The notes beneath the pieces were generated by a model. It saw nothing but the letters and a program-made list of their open reading frames with translations, searched no databases and had not been told where the DNA came from. A DNA stretch of 53,359 nt from CAVXDP01 sp964562925 (lineage in GTDB: Archaea > Thermoproteota > Bathyarchaeia > 40CM-2-53-6 > CAVXDP01), in assembly GCA_964562925.1 (NCBI GenBank), contig CAZLVF010000010.1, positions 1-53,359 of the forward strand, given 5' to 3'. Position 1 is the stretch's first letter, and each line of letters opens with the position of its first letter. Of this stretch, positions 24,508 to 33,330 are shown piece after piece. A program made the position numbers and the translations under genes.

Positions 24508-25869
24508 ATGAACTACCTGGAGGTAGTGGATAGAGCCCTGAAAGGCTCTTTCTGTAAAGAGAGAGACTACGATCTCAGGATCTTCAGCAAGAAGCTTACT
24601 GAGGTTGTTGGAGAACACAACATAAGATACGACGAGACGAATCCTCTTCCCTCAGACAATACACTTGCAGACAGCGTATTTCAAGCCGCAATGGATTTCT
24701 ACGTTGGAGTGGGAACGTTCTGCTTGGATACGGAGAAGATTATCAAGTTTACAGAGGGAGAAGTAAAGGACGCTCTAAAATCCGCTCCATCCTCGATACA
24801 GTTTGGTGAGGGAAGAGACGCCAAGATTCTAAGTTCACGAAAGCCTGAAAGCACGTGTCCACCATGGATTTCGGCGGGTAGCGTCGGAATAGCGGTATCC
24901 GACGAAGGAATATTCTCCAGTCTTATGAGAGCGTACGTTGAACACGTTCCCCTAATGGATTCCCTATGCACAGCTAGCATAGCTAGTATAGATGGACACC
25001 CAATCAGGTTGGGTGATCCTTCTGAGATTGAGGGATCGATAAGAACAGCAATCCTGTCAAAGGAGGCGGTAAGAGCCTGCGGCAAACCGGGACTCCCCAT
25101 AGTCAATGGTGTGGCAACCGCTGTATCCGACAAAGCTACTATAGCGGGCGCTTCGCTACTAGGACTTGGAGACGCGCTTGAGATAGGTTCGATAGCTGAG
25201 ATGAAGATCGACTTCAGCCTCATGAATAAGATTAGCTACGCGATAGCCACAAACAAGAAGATATGGGCGGGAGCAGGACCCATTCTAGGCGGATACTGTG
25301 GTGGACCTGAGGGTCTAGCCGTAACAATAGCCGCTTACAACTTTCACGCCCTTCTCGTTCAGAGGGCTACAGTTCAACATCCCTACCCTGTTCACTATAG
25401 ACTCGTATGTAATAGTGCGAGGCAGATGATCTGGGCGACCAGTCTAGCGTACCAAGCCATATCACGAAATACCCATGTCCCTGTGGCGGGCTTATGCTAC
25501 GCTGCAAACGGTCCAAGCGTTGAGGAAGGGTTCTACGAGGCCGCAGCCACAGCCTTAGCAAACACGGCTTCAGGAGTATCTTTAGAAGTTCAAGGCCAAG
25601 CCAAAGGAGAGCATATAGACCATTTAGGCCCTCTAGAGGCGCGACTGGCCTCAGAAGTGGCTCATTGCACAACCGGCATGAGGAGAGAAGAGCTCAATGA
25701 AATCGTCAAAGACTTGTTAAAGCTCTATGAGGGCAGACTTGAGAAGCCCGACCCAGGAAAGAAGTATCAAGAATGTTTCGACATACACAAGATGACCGCT
25801 GACGAAAGCTATCGAGAGCTCTACAAGAAAGCCATTGGCACGCTAGAAGACATGGGAATCAAGATATAA
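24508..25869 (+). CDS. MtmB-like corrinoid methyltransferase without pyrrolysine
   Basis: 453 residues, ATG start. Similarity to monomethylamine methyltransferase MtmB is recognisable along the length: IIKFTEGEVKDAL, GEGRDA, EMKIDF, GGYCGGPEGLAVT, and a C-terminus GKKYQECFDIHKMT ending KLEDLG-like. In MtmB the pyrrolysine (TAG) lies in the segment before the conserved ELKID. Here that segment reads LLGLGDALEIGSIAEMKID with no TAG, and eye alignment puts Gly221 at the Pyl position. Like glycine-betaine and other non-Pyl members of the MttB superfamily, it may act on a quaternary amine or another methyl donor. Substrate unknown; pairing with the corrinoid gene makes methyl transfer likely. Confidence 0.88.
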   Translation: MNYLEVVDRALKGSFCKERDYDLRIFSKKLTEVVGEHNIRYDETNPLPSDNTLADSVFQAAMDFYVGVGTFCLDTEKIIKFTEGEVKDALKSAPSSIQFGEGRDAKILSSRKPESTCPPWISAGSVGIAVSDEGIFSSLMRAYVEHVPLMDSLCTASIASIDGHPIRLGDPSEIEGSIRTAILSKEAVRACGKPGLPIVNGVATAVSDKATIAGASLLGLGDALEIGSIAEMKIDFSLMNKISYAIATNKKIWAGAGPILGGYCGGPEGLAVTIAAYNFHALLVQRATVQHPYPVHYRLVCNSARQMIWATSLAYQAISRNTHVPVAGLCYAANGPSVEEGFYEAAATALANTASGVSLEVQGQAKGEHIDHLGPLEARLASEVAHCTTGMRREELNEIVKDLLKLYEGRLEKPDPGKKYQECFDIHKMTADESYRELYKKAIGTLEDMGIKI

Positions 25870-25873
25870 CAGC

Positions 25874-25900
25874 ACTTACACGCGCTTTGGCGCTGTAAGT
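25874..25900 (+). terminator. Hairpin after the methyltransferase gene
   Basis: ACTTACA/TGTAAGT outer arms plus GCGC/GCGC inner arms with one bulged C form a stem closed by a TTTG loop, five bases after the MtmB-like stop codon. Likely a transcript end or 3' stabiliser. Confidence 0.5.
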
Positions 25901-25996
25901 CAACCAAGTCGTCTTGGTAGTAACTACCTCTCCTACCATCCTCCATAGAAACAGGCGACGAGTATGGATCAAGTCAGCATTCTCTGCAAAGCGAAC

Positions 25997-27169
25997 CTAC
26001 ATCCCAAGTTCTTTCATGACCCTTTCAGCATCATCTCGAGTCGGATGGCGCTTGTGCAGTACCGTGTACCGCTCCCTTCGGTACTCCCATGCGCCAAGGA
26101 AGGCTTGTTTAGCTAACTCTCTCTCTACGCCTATCTCAGCAGGGGTCGTGTGAGCTCCGACCTTCTTAAGAAGTGACATTGTGGTTTCTGCTTGGTATTT
26201 TGGCCACCGCTCTCTACTCCACCAGTTTCCGTTGTAGAGTTCATGATACTTTGACATCAGTATGGTTCCGATTCCAACCTGCTCTCCATGCTGACCAAAC
26301 TTAGTCTTGTTTTCTTCAGCGTAATGGTCAAGCCAATGCGACCAAAGATGCTCCGACCCCGATGCAGGCCTCGAGGATCCCCAGATCGTCATCGCGAGTC
26401 CTGACTTTACCAGTGAGTCTACTAGGCTCTTGATTCCAGCCTCGGTTTTCCTGCTAATTGCGTCAATGTTGCTGAATGTATTGTTCAGTGCGGATAATTC
26501 CAGCTCTGCGACCGATTCGCAGTAGGATTCTGACATCTCATCCCGTCCTAGTTGCCAGTCCTTTATGGCAGTAGTCTCGGCCACGAGGTCGCCGCATCCT
26601 GCCGCAACCATCCAAGCTGGAGCTTTTGAAACAATCGCAAGGTCAACAATCACTGCGTCGGTCATGTTGGTGGGGATCGTCTCCTTCCTTCCTTTGATGT
26701 ATACCGAGGCGGTCTTGGAACTCATGCCGTTATTGGCTATCCCCGTTGAGAATAGCATGTACCTGGCTCTTCTTTTGTACGCCGCAAGCTTAGTCACATC
26801 GAGGACGCTTGTTCCACCGACCCCGATGAGAAAGTCTTGTTCTCCGGCTTTTTCAGCAACTCTCTCTACATTTGTCTCATCAGGCTTGTCAACAATGATC
26901 TCTGAAACTTTGTAGCTGCTTCCTTGCAGTAAATCCATGATATCTTTTCCGGCCACCTCCCTTGTGTTAACATCATCAACAATCAGGCAACTGGTAGCGA
27001 GTTTGAGCTTCTCCCTAATTTTAGGTATCTTCTGAAGAGCCCCTTTTCCTATCTCGACTTCAACCGAGGGCATCGAATGTTTTCCGCATGAACATCTCCA
27101 TGACCTATCGATTGAACTCAGCGATATCTCACCGTCTTCAGAGTTGAACGCGATCTCAGTGTTCAGCAA
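25997..27169 (-). CDS. AraM/EgsA-family dehydrogenase (glycerol-1-phosphate dehydrogenase-like)
   Basis: 390 residues. The cofactor motif GVGGTSVLDVTK (116-127), the GCGDLVAETTAIKDW block with Asp194, and His274 (SGSEHLWSH) and His294 (FGQHGEQVG) reproduce the metal and NAD(P) sites of sn-glycerol-1-phosphate dehydrogenase. That enzyme sets archaeal lipid stereochemistry. An N-terminal CSCGKH motif is as in some AraM proteins. The substrate loop normally reading HDG has NNG (146-148), dropping a conserved Asp, so a different substrate is possible. The TTG at 27169 lies only a few bases from the TATA-like ATTATTAAG (27173-27181). Translation may start later, at CTG 27121 or ATG 27073. Confidence 0.8.
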   Translation of the reverse strand: MLNTEIAFNSEDGEISLSSIDRSWRCSCGKHSMPSVEVEIGKGALQKIPKIREKLKLATSCLIVDDVNTREVAGKDIMDLLQGSSYKVSEIIVDKPDETNVERVAEKAGEQDFLIGVGGTSVLDVTKLAAYKRRARYMLFSTGIANNGMSSKTASVYIKGRKETIPTNMTDAVIVDLAIVSKAPAWMVAAGCGDLVAETTAIKDWQLGRDEMSESYCESVAELELSALNNTFSNIDAISRKTEAGIKSLVDSLVKSGLAMTIWGSSRPASGSEHLWSHWLDHYAEENKTKFGQHGEQVGIGTILMSKYHELYNGNWWSRERWPKYQAETTMSLLKKVGAHTTPAEIGVERELAKQAFLGAWEYRRERYTVLHKRHPTRDDAERVMKELGM

Positions 27170-27284
27170 ACTTAATAATCGTTTGCGAGGCTGCTTGCAG
27201 GAGGTGCGAGCTCGAGCGCTGTCACATCACATGATACCACGACAGGTATATGTGACAAGCCGGTTCGTTTGAGCAAGTGGCAAT

Positions 27285-27767
27285 GTGTGTGCTCAGACTT
27301 CCGGAAATCTACGATTGTGCATTGTAGCTGAGGCTGCGCGGTTGATCGGCAACAAACTGACTTTAGTTGATACTGACCTATGCGTGGGCTGCCAGTGCTG
27401 CATGTTCGCCTGTGCACGCAGGTTTGGCGATGCCGGACTGGGTAGATCAGCGGTCAGGATTCGTTCAGCAGGCGGTATGGAGAGAGGCTTCGTCGTGATC
27501 GCTTGCAGAGCCTGTACAGATCCTCCCTGTATGAAGGTCTGTCCTACTAGGGCTCTCAGCTTGAGAACCGGAGGCGGTGTCATACTCGAGCAAGCGAAAT
27601 GTATCGGGTGCAGGAGCTGTGTTGATGCATGTACCATAGCCGCCGTGTTCTGGGATGAGTCAACAAACAAGCCAATAATCTGCGTTCACTGTGGCTACTG
27701 CACGGGCTTCTGTCATTATGGGGTCATAAAGCTCGGGCCTAGTGAGGTGTGGGAACGTGATCGATAA
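27285..27767 (+). CDS. Polyferredoxin with up to four 4Fe-4S clusters, AOR partner
   Basis: 160 residues from ATG; TTG 27342 (142 residues, GAGG eight bases upstream) is an alternative closer to the first cysteine motif. Cysteine groups in order: CVGCQCCMFAC, CRACTDPPCMKVCP, CIGCRSCVDAC and CVHCGYCTGFC. The pattern is that of electron-transfer subunits beside molybdenum or tungsten enzymes. The AOR gene overlaps its end by 26 bases, so it most likely carries electrons from the aldehyde oxidoreductase. A TATA-like GGTATATG lies at 27245-27252. Confidence 0.9.
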   Translation: MCAQTSGNLRLCIVAEAARLIGNKLTLVDTDLCVGCQCCMFACARRFGDAGLGRSAVRIRSAGGMERGFVVIACRACTDPPCMKVCPTRALSLRTGGGVILEQAKCIGCRSCVDACTIAAVFWDESTNKPIICVHCGYCTGFCHYGVIKLGPSEVWERDR

Positions 27768-29562
27768 AGATCCCTTAACTAGAGTCCTGTTTGTCGATCT
27801 TTCATCGCGTAGATTCTGGATCGAAGAGAGGCAGGAGCTTTTCGAAACATATCTAGGTGGAACAGGAGTAGCGATCCAACTCCTCAAAGAGAAGTGTGCC
27901 AAGGGTACATACCCATATGGCCCAGGCAACCCGATAGTCTTCTCGGTAGGTCCGCTAAACGGAGTCTTTCCAATCGCTTCTAAGACGGTCGCGATGTTCA
28001 AGTCCCCCCTAACTGGAAACTTGGGGGAGAGCCATGCTGGTGGAAGAAGTGCAGTCTCGATTAGGATGGCCGGATACGGGGCGATCGTCATCGAAGGCTC
28101 AAGCGATATGCCAGTCTATCTTGCGATCGAAGGCGATAGGGTAAACTTCAGAGATGCCTCAGTTCTCTGGGGGATGGGAAACAGCTACTCAGTCGGTCGT
28201 GTCATCAGGGAACGCGAACCAGGAGCCGGCGTTCGAACGATCATGCGTATAGGCAGGGCTGGCGAGCGTCTAATTCCTTATGCGAGTGTAATTACAGAGA
28301 CCTACCGACACTTTGGAAGACTGGGACTGGGCGCGGTTTTCGGAAGCAAGAAGCTGAAGGCGCTACTCGTATCCGGAAAACGCATGATTAGGGTGCAAGA
28401 CCCTCGAAGCTATAGACAGGTCTATAACGAGATCTTCACAGCTCTCACAACATCGCCTCTGATGAAGAAGTATCATGAATTGGGTACGCCCATGAACGTG
28501 AGCCCATTAAACGAGTTGGGAGCTCTTCCAACAAGGAATCTAAAGCAGGCTTCTTTCGAGGGCGCTGAATCGATCTCAGGGGAGAGCTTCGCTGAGAATC
28601 ATTTGGGAAGACGTGTGGCCTGCGCACATTGTCCGGTTAGCTGCATCCATCTTGGAGCGCTTAGGGAAGAGTACGAAGTTGAGCCATACTTCTACAAGAC
28701 AAAGATGATCTCCTACGACTATGAGTTGATCTACTCGCTTGGGTCTATGCTTGGCATGTCATCTCCTACAGACCTCCTTAGACTTGTTGAAGAGACTGAG
28801 ATTCACGGCCTCGACGCGATAAGCACTGGGGTAGCGTTGGCTTGGGCAACCGAGGCGCAGGCAAGAAAAATAATCTCAGAGGAAGAGACCATGGGACTCC
28901 ACCTTAAGTGGGGAGACTCGGCGAGTTACATCAAAGCGATCAGGTTCATAGTGAATAGAAGTAACGAGTTCTACCGAGCCTTGGGAGATGGCGTCGAATC
29001 CACATCGAGGAGGTATGGTGGGTCCGAGTTTGCATTGGATTTCGGAGGAAATGAGATGCCCGGATACCATACAGGTCCCGCAGCGCTTCTGGGATACACA
29101 ACGGGAGCAAGACACAGCCACCTAGACTCAGCGGGATACAGCATAGACCAGAAGTCACTCTCAAAGAAGGACCAGCCAACCCCTGAGGGGGTAGCCACAC
29201 TCTTGATTGAAGAAGAAAGCTGGAGACAGATACTATCCAGCCTCGTCGTCTGTTTCTTTGCAAGAGGCATATACACGCCTGAAACCGTGATAAAAGCCCT
29301 TAGCGTGATGGGATGGGATCTAACCGAGAAGGATCTGAACAGGATCGGCCTCGAGATACTCAAAGCTAAGTACGAGTTCAAGCTTCGCGAAGGCTACGAT
29401 CCCAGAGAGATCAGGATTCCAAGAAGAATCCTTGAGACCCCAACGCCACTAGGGAATGTGAGCGAAGAGTACCTTAGACAAGGCGTGCGAGCTTACATAG
29501 ATCAGCTCGACATATCCAACGAGACCTTTGAGACCCGCATAAAGGCGATTGCTGCTCGGTAG
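27742..29562 (+). CDS. Tungsten-type aldehyde ferredoxin oxidoreductase family protein
   Basis: Oxidises aldehydes to carboxylic acids with ferredoxin as acceptor, using a tungsto-bispterin and one 4Fe-4S cluster. 606 residues, typical length. The N-terminal domain has LGGTGVAIQLL and GPLNGVFPIASKT; the cluster ligands are Cys294, Cys297 and Cys301 (CAHCPVSC) plus a late Cys in SSLVVCFF. GTG at 27742 lies inside the ferredoxin gene; GTG 27757 is also possible. Next to acyl-CoA ligase and beta-oxidation-type genes, it could oxidise aldehydes from amino-acid or sugar breakdown. The subfamily (AOR, FOR, GOR) cannot be fixed by eye. Confidence 0.93.
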   Translation: MRCGNVIDKDPLTRVLFVDLSSRRFWIEERQELFETYLGGTGVAIQLLKEKCAKGTYPYGPGNPIVFSVGPLNGVFPIASKTVAMFKSPLTGNLGESHAGGRSAVSIRMAGYGAIVIEGSSDMPVYLAIEGDRVNFRDASVLWGMGNSYSVGRVIREREPGAGVRTIMRIGRAGERLIPYASVITETYRHFGRLGLGAVFGSKKLKALLVSGKRMIRVQDPRSYRQVYNEIFTALTTSPLMKKYHELGTPMNVSPLNELGALPTRNLKQASFEGAESISGESFAENHLGRRVACAHCPVSCIHLGALREEYEVEPYFYKTKMISYDYELIYSLGSMLGMSSPTDLLRLVEETEIHGLDAISTGVALAWATEAQARKIISEEETMGLHLKWGDSASYIKAIRFIVNRSNEFYRALGDGVESTSRRYGGSEFALDFGGNEMPGYHTGPAALLGYTTGARHSHLDSAGYSIDQKSLSKKDQPTPEGVATLLIEEESWRQILSSLVVCFFARGIYTPETVIKALSVMGWDLTEKDLNRIGLEILKAKYEFKLREGYDPREIRIPRRILETPTPLGNVSEEYLRQGVRAYIDQLDISNETFETRIKAIAAR

Positions 29563-29640
29563 ACAAGACCAGCTTTAGGGCAAACAGAGCTCAAACTGCA
29601 CGGCACAAGACGGCTGTGTCAAGGAGATCCAAATATCTTC

Positions 29641-31281
29641 CTACTGTCGGAACACACGCCTCAATATCTTGCCAGTCGCAGTCCAAGGCATCTGCGAAAC
29701 AAACTCTATCTCTGAAGGAACCTTGTAACTAGCGATTCGTTCTCTGCAAAACTCAATTAACTCACTTGCATCAGTACTCTCTCGGAACTCATCCCTCAGC
29801 ATGACGAAAGCCTTTACGCGTTCACCTCGATAGGGATCAGGCACACCTATCACACACGCCTCCCTCACCTTTGGATGCTCATACAGAACTTCTTCAACCT
29901 CCCTTGGATAGACCTTCAATCCAGAGACGTTGATCATGTCTTTTTTTCTATCGATGATGTAGAAGTATCCATCTTCGTCCATTCTTGCTATGTCCCCTGT
30001 ATGAGCCCAGCTATTCTTCAACGAGTTACGGGTTTCCTCTTCACGGTTCCAATATCCTAACATTACCTGGGGACCGCGAACAACCAATTCACCAATCTCT
30101 GCCGTAGAGAGCTCTTTCTCACCTGTTTCCACATCCACTATCTTGGCGTCGGTGTCAAATATTGGAACCCCTATTGACCCGATCCTATTCTTTCCAGGGT
30201 CGTCGACAGGGTTGACATGCGTAACTGGGCTGGCCTCCGTCAACCCGTATCCTTCCACCAACCTGCCGCCGGTTGTCTCCTCGAACTTTCTCTGCACTTC
30301 GCCCGGAAGCGGCGCAGCCCCTGAGATGCAAACCCGAATCGATCTCAGGTTATATTTCCGAATTTCAGGGTGATTTAGCAAAGCTACGTACATTGTTGGG
30401 ACTCCACAGAACACCGTGGGCCTATGTCGGTCGACCATTTCCAAGACTTGAGACGGCTCGAATCTAGGTAGGAGTACTATTGTCGAAGCGGAATAGATAG
30501 GCACGTTCATAGACGTCGTCATGCCATATATGTGGAAAAGTGGTAGAGCAGCTAAGTGAATATCGTCCTGCCTAATGTTAAGCCAAGTAGAGAACTGAAT
30601 TGCGTTCACAACGAGGTTTCGATGGGTTATCATAGCCCCTTTCGGGGTGCCTGTCGTTCCACCTGTGTACTGGAGTAGGGCCAGATCCCGATCCGGATTT
30701 ACCTGAACCGCAACATGTGATGAAGCGGGCATCTGAAGCAAGTCACGAAATCTCAGGCTGATATCCAAACCTGTTTCTGCGGATATTTGGCTGGCCGCCT
30801 CGACCTGTTGCAAGGACGGTTTGAAATCCTGATCCTCGGCGAGTATGACCTGCCTGACCTTAGAATTCTGAAAGATGTTCTTGACGGTCTGATAGTTAGA
30901 CGCTAGACAGACCACGGTCTCTGCTTGGGAATCGTTCAGTTGATGGAGGAGCTCTCTTTCTTTGTAGAGCGGGCTGCATGCAACCACAACACCCCCCAGT
31001 CTGAGAATTCCAAAGTAGCTGATTATGAACTGTGGAGTATTTGGAAGATAGAGAGCGACGCGATCTCCCTTCGCTACGCCGATTCTCCCTAAACTCGATG
31101 CGAACCTGTCTGAATATTCATCAAGAAGCGCATAGGTTATTCTAGTGTCGCCGAATATAACCGCGATTCCGTCAGGTCTGCAGGATGATGCTCTCTTGAG
31201 CATCTCGCCCATCGAGAAGTTGGGAGAGTCAAGTTTGCTAGGCGCTCCTTTAGGCCAAGCCTTGAACCACGGCCTTTCCAA
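29641..31281 (-). CDS. Acyl-CoA synthetase (long-chain fatty acid-CoA ligase type)
   Basis: ANL-superfamily AMP-forming ligase, 546 residues, TTG start. The P-loop LLQYTGGTTGTPKGAMITH, the A5 motif GYGLTEASPVTH, the A7 motif AHTGDIARMDEDGYFYI and the hinge DRKKDMINVSGLKVYPREVE are all present. The C-terminal Lys in ATGKILRR is intact. It follows the crotonase gene by 19 bp on the same strand, so the two are one transcript and probably act on the same acyl group. Acyl chain length cannot be deduced. Confidence 0.93.
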   Translation of the reverse strand: MERPWFKAWPKGAPSKLDSPNFSMGEMLKRASSCRPDGIAVIFGDTRITYALLDEYSDRFASSLGRIGVAKGDRVALYLPNTPQFIISYFGILRLGGVVVACSPLYKERELLHQLNDSQAETVVCLASNYQTVKNIFQNSKVRQVILAEDQDFKPSLQQVEAASQISAETGLDISLRFRDLLQMPASSHVAVQVNPDRDLALLQYTGGTTGTPKGAMITHRNLVVNAIQFSTWLNIRQDDIHLAALPLFHIYGMTTSMNVPIYSASTIVLLPRFEPSQVLEMVDRHRPTVFCGVPTMYVALLNHPEIRKYNLRSIRVCISGAAPLPGEVQRKFEETTGGRLVEGYGLTEASPVTHVNPVDDPGKNRIGSIGVPIFDTDAKIVDVETGEKELSTAEIGELVVRGPQVMLGYWNREEETRNSLKNSWAHTGDIARMDEDGYFYIIDRKKDMINVSGLKVYPREVEEVLYEHPKVREACVIGVPDPYRGERVKAFVMLRDEFRESTDASELIEFCRERIASYKVPSEIEFVSQMPWTATGKILRRVFRQ

Positions 31282-31300
31282 AGTCTCTCACAGACGCTGT

Positions 31301-32226
31301 CTAACTTGCTCGGTCCGTAGGTTTTCTCTTCTCCAAAAATGCCTTCAAACGTTCCCTGTACTCAACTGTTTCGAAGCATTTTGCGAAGTTTTGTGTCTCA
31401 TATTCCAACCCCTTCTCTAAGCTGACCTCGAGACCCTTGTTGATGGCTGATTTCACCAAGCTCACCGCTGCAGGACTCTTCGATACAAGTTTGCTTACGA
31501 ATTCATCAACGCCCCTCTCAAATTCGGCAGCCGGGAAGACTTTGCTGACTAAACCCATCGACTTCGCTTCCTCAGCTGAAACCATGTCCCCTGTGAATGC
31601 CATTAACTTTGCTCGATTCTTTCCAACGATCCTTGTGAGTCGCTGCGAGCCTCCCCAACCTGGGATGAGTCCAAGGTTAATCTCCGCTTGTCCAAACATC
31701 GATCGTTCCGACGTGACGATCAAATCGCAGGCTAGAGCAAGTTCGAACCCGCCGCCCAAAGCGTACCCGTCAACAGCGGCTACGACAGGCTTTTCAAAGT
31801 CTTCTATGATATTGAAAGTCTCTTGACCAAGCCTAGACAACCCGAATGCCTCTGCTTGAGTTGTGCCCAGAGAAAACATCCCCCNNNNNNNNNNNNNNNN
31901 NNNNNNNNNNNNNNNNNNNNNNNNNNNNNNNNNNNNNNNNNNNNNNNNNNNNNNNNNNNNNNNNNNNNNNNNNNNNNNNNNNNNAGCCTAGACAACCCGA
32001 ATGCCTCTGCTTGAGTTGTGCCCAGAGAAAACATCCCCCCCTTCAGATCCGCACCTACACTGAAGGCCTTACCCCCTGCCCCAGATATCACAACGACTCT
32101 CACGTCCGGATTTTCCTTAAGGTCTAGAAAGGTTCGTCGTATTTCTTCCAACGTTTCTCGGTCCAACGAGTTGAGTGAGTTCGGACGATTGATAGTGAGT
32201 CTCGCGACACTATCCTCAATCTTCAT
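31301..32226 (-). CDS. Enoyl-CoA hydratase/isomerase family protein (spans an assembly gap)
   Basis: Crotonase fold. The gene is interrupted by 100 N, but each side carries the same 55 bp. Removing one copy plus the N run (155 nt) leaves a continuous frame of 256 residues from ATG 32226, the normal size. Oxyanion-hole motifs are AFSVGADLKGG and ALGGGFELALACD. The first catalytic Glu is present (Glu130 in GQAEINLG), but the second, normally E in xELxxTG, is replaced by Leu156 in KLMAFTGD. True hydratase activity is therefore uncertain; isomerase or another crotonase reaction is possible. A minus-strand TATA (TTATATTTG) lies near 32263-32271. Divergent from the hydroxyacyl-CoA dehydrogenase gene. 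Confidence 0.9.
31830..32039. repeat. 55-bp direct duplication flanking a gap
   Basis: Positions 31830-31884 and 31985-32039 are identical (AGCCTAGACAACCCG ... ending in five C). They flank the N run exactly and make no protein sense as a repeat, so they are an assembly overlap. Confidence 0.95.
31885..31984. other. Assembly gap of 100 N
   Basis: Placeholder joining two contig ends that share 55 bp. No real sequence is likely missing, since the reading frame closes when the gap and one copy are removed. Confidence 0.95.
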
Positions 32227-32305
32227 TGCCGTATTTTTAAAGCTCAACTGCGATCGCGCATTGCAAATATAAGTTGCTGATCTAAATACTAATCGTCTGT
32301 GCGAG

Positions 32306-33178
32306 TTGATCACCTTGAAAATTGAACGTTTGGCTATAATCGGAGCAGGCACTATGGGGTCTGGAATCGCTTACGCCTGCGCTTCCAACGGTTATCAAGT
32401 TAAACTTGTTGAACAGAACGCGGAGCTTCTTCAACTAGGCATTCGAAAGATCGAAGAACTGGTCAGAGCAGGCGTAGAGAAGGGTAAGATCTCCGCAGAC
32501 CAGGCATCAGACATCAACGCTAGAGTAAAGGGCATGTTACAACTGCGTGATGCTGCGCAAGACGCTGATCTCCTGTTAGAAGCCGTCTACGAAGATCTCG
32601 ATCTTAAGAAGAAAATCTTCACGCAAGCCAGAGAAGTATGTCCTTCGAAGACCATACTGGCAACAAACACCTCCTCATTGAGTATAGCAGAGTTAGCTTC
32701 AGCATCGACGCATCCGGACCGTTTCCTCGGGATCCATTTCTTCAATCCGCCGGCTGCGATGAAACTCGTTGAGATAGTCCAAGGGCCTGACACATCTCAG
32801 GCGACAGTCGAAATCGCAAAGGCCTTTGTCGAAAGCCTTGGGAAACAGTGGGTATTGGCGAAGGACTCTCCCGGATTCATAGTTAACCGGTTGCTGATCC
32901 CAATGTTGAATGAAGCTGCCTGTATCGTTCAAGGGCAGATAGCATCTATAGAAGACGTCGACAAGGCGATGGTGATAGGGGCCGGCATGCCTATCGGCCC
33001 ACTAGCGCTTTCAGACATCATCGGGATAGACATACTGCAATCAATAATGGAGAATCTTGAAAGAAAGTTGGGTAGCAAGTATTCTCCGTGCCCTCTACTA
33101 AGAGAGAAGATCCGGAAGAAGCAGCTTGGAAAGAAGAGCGGTCTAGGCTACTACAACTATGTCGAGAAAAGATCCTGA
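32306..33178 (+). CDS. 3-hydroxyacyl-CoA dehydrogenase (3-hydroxybutyryl-CoA type)
   Basis: NAD-dependent oxidation of 3-hydroxyacyl-CoA, a beta-oxidation or crotonyl-CoA pathway step. 290 residues from TTG 32306 (TTG 32315 also in frame). The NAD motif is IIGAGTMGSGIA (11-22). ATNTSSLSIAELA and the catalytic His in GIHFFNPPAAMKLVE follow, and the C-terminal domain has KDSPGFIVNR and KKSGLGYYNY. No fused hydratase domain. Divergent from the crotonase-ligase pair, with which it forms a small acyl-CoA module; no thiolase is nearby. Confidence 0.95.
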   Translation: MITLKIERLAIIGAGTMGSGIAYACASNGYQVKLVEQNAELLQLGIRKIEELVRAGVEKGKISADQASDINARVKGMLQLRDAAQDADLLLEAVYEDLDLKKKIFTQAREVCPSKTILATNTSSLSIAELASASTHPDRFLGIHFFNPPAAMKLVEIVQGPDTSQATVEIAKAFVESLGKQWVLAKDSPGFIVNRLLIPMLNEAACIVQGQIASIEDVDKAMVIGAGMPIGPLALSDIIGIDILQSIMENLERKLGSKYSPCPLLREKIRKKQLGKKSGLGYYNYVEKRS

Positions 33179-33330
33179 GACACTTATGCCCGAAACGCGA
33201 CTCAAACCGCAAATGTAGTATTCTGCGAGACTGTTCCTTCAGCCTAGTAGTATCCTCAAAACCGTCAACACGCGACCTCTTTCCTAATTAGTCATAGGGA
33301 GCTTTCTCATTCGGGCTTGCCAGTTCAACT

